64,000 nt of DNA from Sorangium cellulosum (GTDB taxonomy: Bacteria; Myxococcota_A; Polyangia; Polyangiales; Polyangiaceae), in contig NZ_CP012670.1 in NCBI RefSeq assembly GCF_004135735.1, forward strand, positions 6,774,501 through 6,838,500, given 5' to 3'. Position numbers and translations under genes: made by a program. The stretch's first letter is position 1; each line of letters begins with the position of its first letter. Positions 1 to 7,501 of this stretch are shown piece after piece. Under the pieces are notes generated by a model. The model made no database searches, was not told the DNA's origin, and saw only the letters and a list, made by a program, of their open reading frames with translations.

Positions 1-364
1 GCGCGTCCTTCGCGTCGCCTCGGATTCGTGGTCGTCCCGGCAGGCGCTCCGGAGTGCTCAGCAGCGTCGGATCGAAGCCCACGATCCACCCCTCCAGGTC
101 GCCGACATCGAGGGGCTGATGCTCCACGCCCGCGGGGATGAGGTGGATATCCCCGGCATGAAGATGGACCTGCTCCAGATGACGGCCTCGCCCCCTTCCC
201 GCCGTCAGCACGAAAACCATGAAGAAGGTCGAGACGAGCGGCCCGGGCGCCAGCGTGGGCCGCCTTTGTCGTGGGACGCGAACGACACACAAGGGCAAGC
301 CCCTGGCGCCGAACCCGTCCAGCGTGAGAACGCGGGGAGGGGGGTGCTGAGGCGTGCGACGCAT
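1..364 (-). CDS. AraC-family regulator, N-terminal sensor part (runs off the window)
   Basis: This is the 5' part of a transcription regulator that continues beyond base 1. Reading the minus strand from ATG at 362-364 gives an open frame to the window edge, about 121 codons. It contains HLHAGDIHLIPAGVEHQPLD followed by GWIVGFDPTLL. The pattern hxxGDhhhIPxGxxH then GWxhxFxP is that of the cupin-like ligand domain at the start of AraC/XylS regulators. The DNA-binding HTH part would lie outside the window, so the family call rests on the sensor domain alone. In-frame ATGs at 371-373 and 380-382 are alternative starts. The effector is unknown. Confidence 0.6.
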   Translation of the reverse strand, partial: MRRTPQHPPPRVLTLDGFGARGLPLCVVRVPRQRRPTLAPGPLVSTFFMVFVLTAGRGRGRHLEQVHLHAGDIHLIPAGVEHQPLDVGDLEGWIVGFDPTLLSTPERLPGRPRIRGDAKDA

Positions 365-432
365 AGCCTGCATGCATAGCATGATCCGGGATGCGACGCC
401 TGCGCGTGCTCGGCATGGCCTGAGCGTCAGTA

Positions 433-586
433 AGAGCGCCGAACAAAACCGGACCGAGCCAGGCGGCCGAGGGGGGGTGCAGCGCTAGGCGCGACGAGGA
501 GCCCTACTGAAGTAGGGCGACGAGGAGCAACGACGCGATGCGCCCGCCCTCGGCCGCCTGGCGACGGGAGGTTTTGAGAGGCGCTC
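433..586. repeat. MITE-like element with 41-bp imperfect terminal inverted repeats
   Basis: The left arm (433-473) and the right arm (547-586, read in reverse) share AGAGCGCC at the tip, CAAAACC in the middle and GCCAGGCGGCCGAGGG at the inner end. The centre holds a hairpin, GCCCTAC-TGAA-GTAGGGC (501-518), flanked by two direct copies of GCGACGAGGAGC (491-502 and 517-528). No reading frame crosses it convincingly. It looks like a small non-autonomous mobile element or a structured intergenic repeat. A TA lies just outside the left tip. Confidence 0.65.
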
Positions 587-1110
587 TAAGCCGATGCGAG
601 CGCTGCTCGGCGCAAGTCAGTACGTTTGGCCCCGCAGGCTGTGGAGCGAAAGCGGCCCCCTCGATGCATGGATAAGTCGCTGCTACAGCGGCGCTTTTCC
701 AGCAGGGATGCGGATCGCGTAAGGCTCTATGGGATGCTCACGCCGGAGAGAACGCGCAAGGGAAGGGGAGGACAGGGACGGCGAACGAGACAGAGGAAGA
801 GCTCCGCATGGCGGTGGCACGGAAGAAGTGACTGCGAGGCCTACGTGCCGTCCTAGCAGATAGCGCGGCCGCGGCGTCGAGGTCCTCAAGCACGAACTCG
901 GGGGCGGCCGCGGCGCCGAGGAGGACGCCGGCGAGCTCGGGGGTCGGCGAATCCATGGCCGGGCGCGGAGCGGCCGCGAAGGTCGAGGGCCACATCGGGC
1001 GCTGACGACTGGACACTTGTAGATGCCCTCGGTAATCCGCGGGAATTCGGTGAGTTTCACTGGTAAAGTCCGTATCTGACGCCGGTCCGTTTTCCCGGTG
1101 AAGAGACCGC
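587..1110. other. Intergenic stretch without a supported gene
   Basis: No convincing gene is seen. A minus-strand frame from about 955 starts with a plausible peptide (MDSPTPELAGVLLG) but degenerates after roughly 30 codons. The bases next to 1110 are probably the outer end of the IS21-type element whose IstB relic follows. Confidence 0.4.
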
Positions 1111-1245
1111 TCAATGCTTCTTGGTGCGGCGTTGCTTGGCTCGGATGGCGCTCGGCTCCTTGGCCTCTTGAGCCGGTAGCTCTCGGCCTCGATCTCGATC
1201 GCCCCGGCGCGGTGCACGAGCCGGTCGACGAGCGTCGAGCGTGAC
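1111..1245 (-). pseudogene. Relic of IS21-family helper protein IstB, C-terminal end
   Basis: The minus strand reads STLVDRLVHRAGAIEIEAES followed by YRLK, then needs a one-base shift to continue as AKEPSAIRAKQRRTKKH and a stop at 1111-1113. The pattern DRLVHxAxxIEIxxESYRxK with a basic tail is the C-terminus of IstB, the ATPase helper of IS21-type transposition. The ATPase core and IstA are absent and the frame is broken, so this is a fossil. It marks an old insertion beside the cut-off regulator. Confidence 0.5.
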
Positions 1246-1709
1246 GACGGGCAGGGGGTCGCCAGCGCTGCCTGCTCAACGGCCGCCGAGGGCACCGCCG
1301 GAAGCGTCTCCGAATCGTCCGGCGGACCAGAGATCGCGGGGTCAGCGTCCATGATCGGCAGCTTGACGCCGGCCTCGCCCCCCTCGAACGCCGCGCAAAC
1401 CCCCGCCCGATCCCATCATCCTGCTCCCTCACCCCGCGCGGCGAACCCCTTCTCCCGGCGCCTACCGGATCGACGCAGAACCAGGGTCGGCCCAGGCGGC
1501 GCGGGACACGCGCCGAGGGCGCGCGGGCGTGCGCCGAGGGTGGACGGTTTCACGCCCCGCCGCGCCGGACCGGGTTAACATGCGCCCGTCATGCCTTGCG
1601 CCCCCGTCCGCCATTGCTGGTCCGCGCGCCGCGCCGGCCTCGCGGACCGCGCCGGCCTCGCCGGCGAGGCGGCGCGCCGCGCGGCCCGATCCGGGGGTGA
1701 GCTCCGCCG
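1246..1709. other. Upstream region of the kinase gene, no supported gene
   Basis: The open frames here are GC-rich shadows with Arg/Pro/Ala-rich translations and no family pattern. The stretch presumably carries the promoter of the kinase operon; no clear promoter motif could be read. Confidence 0.4.
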
Positions 1710-3434
1710 ATGACCCGGGTCAACGTGGAGGGGCCGCGGCCCGACGCGCTGATAGGCCACGTCCTGCGCGGCAAATGGCGCCTCGATCACCTGCTCGGCG
1801 CCGGCGGAATGGCGGCGGTCTACGCGGGCACGCACCGCAACGGGATGCGCGGCGCGGTGAAGATCCTCCGCCGCGAGCTGTCGGAGAACGAGGAGGCGCG
1901 CTCGCGGTTCCTGCGCGAGGGCTACGTCGCCAACCGGGTGGATCACCCGGGCATCGTCCGGGTGCTCGACGACGACGTGACCGAGGACGGCGCGGTGTTC
2001 CTGGTGATGGAGCTGCTCGAGGGCGAGACGGTCGAGGCGCGCCGCGCGCGCGCGGCGGGCGGGGTGCTCGGCGTCGCCGAGGTGCTCGCCATCGCGGACG
2101 AGCTGCTCGACGTGCTCGCCGTGGCGCACGAGCGCGGGATCGTGCACCGCGACCTCAAGCCCGACAACCTGTTCCTCACGCGGCAGGGGCAGCTCAAGGT
2201 GCTCGACTTCGGCATCGCGCGGCTGAACGAGCTCTCCGGCCCGACGAACGCGTCGACGCGCGCCGGCACCCTGATGGGCACGCCGCAGTACATGCCGCCG
2301 GAGCAGGCGAAGGGGCAATGGGACCGGGTCGACGCGCGCGCCGATCTCTGGGCCGTCGGGAGCACGATGTTCCACCTGCTCTCCGGGCGGTACGTGCACC
2401 AGGCCGAGACGCTCCCGCTCCTCCTGCTCGCGGCGATGACGCAGCCGGCGCCGCCGGTGGGCAGCGTCCTGCCCGCCGCCCCCGCGGCGGTCGCCGGCGT
2501 CATCGACGTGGCGCTCGCGTTCGAGCCGGAGAGGCGCTGGCCGAGCGCGCGCGCGATGCAGCGCGCGCTGCGCCAGGCGCGCGGCGGCGCGGGGCTCGAC
2601 CCGGGCCCGGGCGCGCGCCCGGAGCTCGCGCGCGCGCCGGCGCTCTCGGAGCCCGCGTGCGCGCCGGCGCTCTCGGAGCCCGCGTGCGCGCCGGCGCTCT
2701 CGGAGCCCGCGTGCGCGCCGATGCTCTCGGAGCCCGCGCGCGCGCCGATGCTCTCCGACGCTGCGCGCGCGCCGGTGCCGGCGCGCGGCCCGGGGAGCGG
2801 GCCGCGGGGCACGGAGTTCACCTCGGCGGGCACGGCCAGCGGCGGCACGGTCTCGCCGATCGTCCCGGCGCGCCCGGCGAGCGCGCCGCGCCCGGCGCCG
2901 CGCGCGGCGGCCACGGTCGCGCTCGTCGCCGGCGCCGGCGTGCTGGTCGTGGCCGCCCTCGGGGCGGTCGTGTGGTGGCAGAGCGCGGGCGCCGCCGCGG
3001 ACGCGCCGGACCTGTCGGGCGCCTCCGCGGCGCAAGCCGAGCCGGGCCCGCCCGTGGATCGCGCGACGGCGGCGGCGGCGGATCCCGCGGCGCCCTCCGG
3101 CGCGGGCGCGCCGGAAGCGCCCGCGGCCCCGGCGGCCCCGGACATCGCGCCGTCCGCGCCGGCGCCCGCGATCACGCCGGCGACGGCGCCCGCTTCGCCG
3201 GCGAGCGCCTCCGCGTCCACCGCGAGGCCCGCCGCCGGGGCCAGGCCGCCCGCGCCAGCCGCGACGGCCGTCAGGGTGCCTGCCTCCACGGCCAAGGCGC
3301 CCGCCGCGACGGCCAAGGCGCCCGCCGCGACGGCCAAGGCGCCCGCCGCGACGGCCAAGGCGCCCGCCGCGACGGCGGTGAAGGCGCCTCCCGCGCCGAC
3401 GCCCGCGGCGGACCCGTACAGCCGGAGATACTGA
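1710..3434 (+). CDS. Membrane-anchored serine/threonine protein kinase
   Basis: A Hanks-type kinase of 574 residues that phosphorylates proteins on Ser/Thr. The kinase domain spans about residues 22-290. It has the glycine loop GAGGMAAVY (30-38), the ATP lysine in VKIL (K51), the catalytic loop HRDLKPDN (146-153), DFG (166-168) and the activation segment GTPQYMPPEQA. A linker of five 9-residue repeats of the type APALSEPAC (about 309-353) follows. One transmembrane helix (about 400-422) precedes an Ala/Pro-rich outer tail with four TAKAPAA repeats. The layout is a cytoplasmic kinase with an exported low-complexity tail, as in many myxobacterial PknB-like kinases. The gene leads a close-packed group with the next two genes (gaps of 10 and 38 bp). 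The substrate is unknown. Confidence 0.93.
   Translation: MTRVNVEGPRPDALIGHVLRGKWRLDHLLGAGGMAAVYAGTHRNGMRGAVKILRRELSENEEARSRFLREGYVANRVDHPGIVRVLDDDVTEDGAVFLVMELLEGETVEARRARAAGGVLGVAEVLAIADELLDVLAVAHERGIVHRDLKPDNLFLTRQGQLKVLDFGIARLNELSGPTNASTRAGTLMGTPQYMPPEQAKGQWDRVDARADLWAVGSTMFHLLSGRYVHQAETLPLLLLAAMTQPAPPVGSVLPAAPAAVAGVIDVALAFEPERRWPSARAMQRALRQARGGAGLDPGPGARPELARAPALSEPACAPALSEPACAPALSEPACAPMLSEPARAPMLSDAARAPVPARGPGSGPRGTEFTSAGTASGGTVSPIVPARPASAPRPAPRAAATVALVAGAGVLVVAALGAVVWWQSAGAAADAPDLSGASAAQAEPGPPVDRATAAAADPAAPSGAGAPEAPAAPAAPDIAPSAPAPAITPATAPASPASASASTARPAAGARPPAPAATAVRVPASTAKAPAATAKAPAATAKAPAATAKAPAATAVKAPPAPTPAADPYSRRY
2634..2768 (+). repeat. Five 27-bp in-frame tandem repeats in the kinase linker
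   Basis: The unit starts GCGCCGGCGCTCTCGGAGCC and encodes APALSEPAC. The first three copies are identical and the last two drift (APMLSEPAR, APMLSDAAR). They join the kinase domain to the membrane helix, so copy number would set linker length. Confidence 0.85.
3288..3371 (+). repeat. Four 21-bp in-frame tandem repeats in the kinase tail
   Basis: The unit ACGGCCAAGGCGCCCGCCGC plus G encodes TAKAPAA and is repeated four times without change near the C-terminus. This is low-complexity sequence on the outer side of the membrane. Confidence 0.85.
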
Positions 3435-3444
3435 GGTCGCACCG

Positions 3445-4434
3445 ATGCCCCGATCGCGCTCACGGAGACGATGTCCGGTCGAGGCGCTCGCCCCCCTGGC
3501 AGCCGCGCTCCTCGCCTGCCCCGCCGCGTCCGCGCAGCCGCGCGATCCGACGGCCGCGGAGGCGCTGTTCGAGGCCGGCCGGGCCGCGCTGCTGGCGAAC
3601 GACTACGAGGCGGCGTGCCCGAAGCTCCGGGAGAGCTACGCGCTCGACCCGGCGCCCGGGGCGCTGCTCAACCTGGGCGACTGCGAGGAGAAGCGCGGCA
3701 GGATCGCGACCGCGTGGGCGATCTTCCAGCAGCTCGCGCGCGAGCTGCCGCCGCACGACGATCGCCGGCCGATCGCGCGGTCGCGCGCGGCGGCGCTGGA
3801 GGGCCGCCTGCCGAGGCTCGTGATCCGGCTCGCGCCCGGCGCGCCGGCGGACACGGCCGTCCAGCGCGCGGGGGTCCCGGTCGGCGCGGGCTCGCTGGGC
3901 TCGCCGTTGCCCATGGATCCCGGCGAGGTCCAGGTGACGGCGACGGCGCCGGGCTGGCAGCAGAGGACGTTCCCCGTGCGGCTCGTCGAGGGCGAGCTGA
4001 CGGAGCTGCTCGTCTCGCCGGAGCCGCCCGCGGCCCGGGGCGGCGACGCGGGGCCTGCCCTCCCGCCGCAGGCGCTCCCCGCGGAGACCGGGAGATCCTC
4101 CGCGTGGCGGACGGCCGGGTGGATCAGCGCCGGCGTCGGCGCGGTCGGGATCGGCGTGGGCGCCGCCTTCGGCCTCCGCGCGATCGGGAAGAAGGGCGAC
4201 GCGGAGGCCCACTGCGACGCGGCCAACGTGTGCGCGCAACGGGGCCTCGACCTGCAGCGGCAGGGCGTGGCCGCCGGGACGATCTCGACGGTCGCGTTCC
4301 TCGTGGGCGCGGCGGCGCTGGGCGGTGGCGCGGTGCTCCTCTTGACGGCGCCTCCCTCGGCGCAGCGCTCGCCGGCGCCCGGCGCGACGATTGGCGTGGT
4401 GCCGGGAGGGCTGGTGGCCACGGGGGTCTTTTGA
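3445..4434 (+). CDS. TPR-like exported membrane protein, partner of the kinase
   Basis: 329 residues starting 10 bp after the kinase stop. A signal peptide (about 1-31, ending PAASAQ) precedes a TPR-like stretch (EALFEAGRAALLANDYEAAC, then KLRESYALDPAPGALLNLGD). A beta-rich segment resembling a PEGA module follows (about 120-190). Two hydrophobic helices lie near the C-terminus (about 221-246 and 277-302), separated by a loop with two cysteines. Proteins with this layout often sit beside Ser/Thr kinases in myxobacteria. A role as envelope partner or substrate of the kinase is an inference from the neighbourhood. No catalytic residues are evident. An alternative is a general envelope scaffold. 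Confidence 0.75.
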   Translation: MPRSRSRRRCPVEALAPLAAALLACPAASAQPRDPTAAEALFEAGRAALLANDYEAACPKLRESYALDPAPGALLNLGDCEEKRGRIATAWAIFQQLARELPPHDDRRPIARSRAAALEGRLPRLVIRLAPGAPADTAVQRAGVPVGAGSLGSPLPMDPGEVQVTATAPGWQQRTFPVRLVEGELTELLVSPEPPAARGGDAGPALPPQALPAETGRSSAWRTAGWISAGVGAVGIGVGAAFGLRAIGKKGDAEAHCDAANVCAQRGLDLQRQGVAAGTISTVAFLVGAAALGGGAVLLLTAPPSAQRSPAPGATIGVVPGGLVATGVF

Positions 4435-4472
4435 CGACGGCGGCGCGGGCGCGGCGCCATGGGAGAGCCGGG

Positions 4473-6167
4473 ATGAGGGAGCGCGATCTCGGGAGCGTTC
4501 GGGCCGTGTGCGGCGCTGGCCTGATCGCCGTCGCCGCCGCGGGTGGCTGCAACGCGATCATCGGGCTCGAGGTCGGCGAGCTGGCCCCCTCGGAGGCCGG
4601 CGCGGGCGCGGCCTCGTCGAGCGCGACCTCCGCGGCGGGCGGCGGCGGCGGCGCGGGAGCTGGTGGCGGCGGCGCGGGCGGCGACGGCGCGGGCGGCGGC
4701 GGCGCGGGGGCTGGTGGTGACGGCGCGGGCGGCGACGGCGCGGGCGGCGGCGGCGCGGGGGCTGGTGGTGACGGCGCGGGCGGCGACGGCGCGGGAGCTG
4801 GTGGCGGCGGCGCGGGCGGCGGCGAGGAGGCGCTCTGCAGCCAGGACCGCGAGGGCGCAGTCCGCGCGCCGGCGGGGCTCTGGGACAGGGTCGTGGGCAC
4901 CGAGGTCACCGACATCGAGGCGCAGGACGACGCCGTGACCGCCCTCGTCAACCACCGGGGCGCGCTCTCCGTGGAGCGGTGGAGCGCCGCCGGGGCGCGC
5001 GACGAGGGCTATGGGCTGACGGCCGGCGCCGCGCTGTCGGGCGACGTCGTGGGCGCCCACCTGAGCGTCGGCCCGGACTTCGCCTATGTGACCGGCTGGT
5101 CGAGGATCCGCGTGGACCTGTCCCTCACGCCCGGCAAATGCCCCGTCGAGGTGGCGTCCGGCGGCCTCAACCGCGCGGGCTTCCTCGCGGCGCTCGACGG
5201 GCGAGGCCATTGCCGATGGGTGTGGAGCACGGAGGCCACCTCGAGCGCCACCCCGCTCGGCCTCGCGGCGACCGCCGACAGGGTCGTGTTCGCGTTCTCG
5301 GTGGAGGGGCTGAGCGTCCTCTCCGACCGCTGCGCGATAGGGACCGACGACATGACGGTGTCCACCGTGGTCGCCGCGTTCAGCGCCGAGGGCGAGTGCC
5401 TGTGGAGTCACACGCTCGGGGCCGCCGACGCCATCACCGTCGGAGAGGTCGTCATCGACGCGGAGAACGATCTCGTCCTGGCGGTCGGCGATTACGACAC
5501 GTCGGACGCGCCCGTCACGATCGGCGGGCGGAGGCTCTCCTCGCAGGCGCGCGATCTGTTCGTGGCGCGCATCGGGCTGGACGACGGCGTCGCGCAGGAC
5601 GTCCTGGCGCTCGAGCGAGCCGGGAGCCAGGTATCGGCGCGGCAGGGCGCCGCGCTGCTCCCCGGCGGCGATCTCGTGGTCGCCGGCACCTACTCGGGGT
5701 CTCTCGATTTCGAGGATGTCTGCGCCCCGATGCCCGAGGCCGCGTCGCACGCGAACGTCTTCGTCGCGCGCCTCTCGGAGGCGGGCGTGGTCTGGAGCCG
5801 CGGGTTCGGCGACCTGACCTCGGATCAGCTCGTCGCCAGCGTGGCCGCGGACCCGGCGGGCTCGATCCATGTCATGGGGACGTTCGACGGCGAGATCGAT
5901 CTGGGGCCCAGCGGGAAGCTCACGAATGCGACAGGCCAGATCGTGAGCTTCCTGATCGTGCTCGACGAGCGCGGCAACGTCGCCTCGGCCTTCGCGCTCG
6001 AGGGGACCGGCACCACCGCCCTGTGGGCCGCCGCGCCGGGCGCGGCGCCCGGCGCTCCCCTCCACATCGCCGGCACGATGTCACGGAGCCTCGATCTCGT
6101 GCCCAGCGCGCCCGACGAGGACGACGCGGAGCACGGATTCATCGTTCGGCTGCGGGGCGCGCCGTGA
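4473..6167 (+). CDS. Secreted lipoprotein with Gly/Ala linker and propeller-like repeats
   Basis: 564 residues. The start at 4473 was chosen because it opens directly into a lipoprotein signal (AVAAAGGC, lipid-modified Cys at residue 26); the open frame itself extends further upstream. A long GAGGDGAGGG-type linker (about 50-125) leads to a domain of recurring beta units with FLAALDGRGHCRWVW-, FVARIGLDDG- and FVARLSEAGVVWSRGFG-like motifs. These resemble SBBP/propeller repeats of myxobacterial surface proteins. The last gene of the kinase group. Its role is likely binding or structural at the cell surface; no enzyme motif is seen. The truncated gene at 39.5-39.9 kb belongs to a similar type. 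Confidence 0.75.
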   Translation: MRERDLGSVRAVCGAGLIAVAAAGGCNAIIGLEVGELAPSEAGAGAASSSATSAAGGGGGAGAGGGGAGGDGAGGGGAGAGGDGAGGDGAGGGGAGAGGDGAGGDGAGAGGGGAGGGEEALCSQDREGAVRAPAGLWDRVVGTEVTDIEAQDDAVTALVNHRGALSVERWSAAGARDEGYGLTAGAALSGDVVGAHLSVGPDFAYVTGWSRIRVDLSLTPGKCPVEVASGGLNRAGFLAALDGRGHCRWVWSTEATSSATPLGLAATADRVVFAFSVEGLSVLSDRCAIGTDDMTVSTVVAAFSAEGECLWSHTLGAADAITVGEVVIDAENDLVLAVGDYDTSDAPVTIGGRRLSSQARDLFVARIGLDDGVAQDVLALERAGSQVSARQGAALLPGGDLVVAGTYSGSLDFEDVCAPMPEAASHANVFVARLSEAGVVWSRGFGDLTSDQLVASVAADPAGSIHVMGTFDGEIDLGPSGKLTNATGQIVSFLIVLDERGNVASAFALEGTGTTALWAAAPGAAPGAPLHIAGTMSRSLDLVPSAPDEDDAEHGFIVRLRGAP

Positions 6168-6309
6168 TCCGCGCCGCGCGGCGCCCGGCGCGCTGAAGCG
6201 CGAGGCTGCGACATTTCCGCACGACACCCCCGAAGCTGCGAGCAAACCACCTCGCCGCGCGTCCCGGCGAGCGGTTGACGCCGGGAGAGACCGTGGGATT
6301 CAATCGGGG

Positions 6310-7074
6310 ATGCCCTCGATTCTTCGATGGTTCGCGCTCGTCGCGCTGTCCGCCGCGACGGCCGCGATGGGCGCCGGGTGCGGCTTCCCCGAGGTGGTCT
6401 TCACCGGAGAGGCGGGCACCGAGAGCGCCGGCGGGGGCGGTGCGGGCGCCGTCCCGTCGACGGGCGCGGCGACCGCGTCCGATGCGGCGGGCTCCGGTGG
6501 GGGCGCGCCGAGCGCGGGCTCGGGCGGCAGCGGGGCGGCGCCGGGCGCTGGCGGGGCCGGCGGCGACGCGGCGACCTCGGGCTCTGGCGGCGGCGGTGGG
6601 GCCGGCGGGGCCGGCGGCGACGCGGCGACCTCGGGCTCCGGCGGCGGCGGCGGGGCCGGCGGCGACGCGGCGGCCTCGGGCTCCGGCGGCGGCGGTGGGG
6701 CCGGCGGGGGCGCGGCGGCCTCGGGCTCCGGCGGCGGCGGCACCGTCGACTGCGACGCGGACGAGGACGGGTATCTGTCGACCGGCTGCGACGGCGGCAC
6801 CGATTGCAACGACAACGACGCGCGGGTCCACCCCAACCAGCCCAGCAAGTTCTATGACGAGCCGATCTCCCCGGCTGGCGGCTTCGATTACGACTGCAGC
6901 GGCAAGGAGGAGAAGGAGCTCCCCTCGACCAGCTGTTCCGGCCTGGTCTGCGCGGCGGTGACGAACGTGTTCCTGACCGACGTCCCGTGCGGCAACATGG
7001 GCTCGTTCGGCGACTGCAATGCCCTCTGCCAGTTCACCCCCAGGCACACCGCGCTCGTCAGGGCATGTCACTGA
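6310..7074 (+). CDS. MopE-like Cys-rich lipoprotein
   Basis: 254 residues. The signal ends in a lipobox (AAMGAGC). About 110 residues of Gly/Ala/Ser repeats (GGGGAGGDAATSGS type) follow. The C-terminal domain reads DCDADEDGYLSTGCDGGTDC and then NDNDARVHPNQP. The pattern DxDxDGxxxxxxxxGxDCxDxxxxxxPxxxE is the metal-binding repeat of MopE-type proteins, which bind copper or calcium. Later cysteines (CSGLVCAAV, CGNMG, CNALC) suggest a disulfide-rich tail. It is probably a surface metal-binding protein of unknown purpose. A decayed second copy lies directly downstream. Confidence 0.75.
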   Translation: MPSILRWFALVALSAATAAMGAGCGFPEVVFTGEAGTESAGGGGAGAVPSTGAATASDAAGSGGGAPSAGSGGSGAAPGAGGAGGDAATSGSGGGGGAGGAGGDAATSGSGGGGGAGGDAAASGSGGGGGAGGGAAASGSGGGGTVDCDADEDGYLSTGCDGGTDCNDNDARVHPNQPSKFYDEPISPAGGFDYDCSGKEEKELPSTSCSGLVCAAVTNVFLTDVPCGNMGSFGDCNALCQFTPRHTALVRACH

Positions 7075-7189
7075 GCCTGCGCCGCCACCGTCGCGCGCTC
7101 GCTCACCCGCCGGGTGAGAATTCGACCGGATGGACGACCGTGGTCGTCGCCCCGATGCCCGGGAACACCAGCGCTCTCGTCGCGGCCAC

Positions 7190-7435
7190 CGCGCACGCGT
7201 GCATCTGGGGTGGGCTCCGGCGGCAATGCGGCGGTGTGGCGACCTCGAGCTCCGGCCGAGGCGACGTCATCGAATGCGGCGGAGACGAGGACGGCGACTG
7301 TCGATGAATTGCGAGGGCGGGATCGACTGCAACGTCCGCGTTGCGCTGGTCCACCCCAACCAGCCCGGCACGCCCCACGACGAGCCGATCTCCGCGAGAG
7401 GCAGCTTCGATGAGGACTGCAGCGCGAACGAGTGA
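7190..7435 (+). pseudogene. Decayed tandem copy of the MopE-like domain
   Basis: Fragments match the gene just upstream. CGGDEDGDC runs in one frame into a stop, and a second frame then gives NCEGGIDCN followed by VHPNQPGTPHDEPISARGSF and DEDCSANE. The intact gene has VHPNQPSKFYDEPISPAGGF and DYDCSGKE at the same place. The DNA is close to identical over the VHPNQP to DEPIS section. No lipoprotein signal or linker survives. It is a tandem duplication now broken by at least one frameshift. Confidence 0.75.
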
Positions 7436-7501
7436 TCGCGATCACGCGCTCGCGCATCGCCGCTTGCCTCGGCGCTGCGCGCCGTCGCACCTTCGCGCGC
7501 C

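Noticed and set aside
738..1352. Possible gene on the minus strand containing the IstB-like end
   Set aside because: Only about 40 codons match IstB, and in two frames. The rest is low-information sequence, so a relic was recorded instead of a gene.
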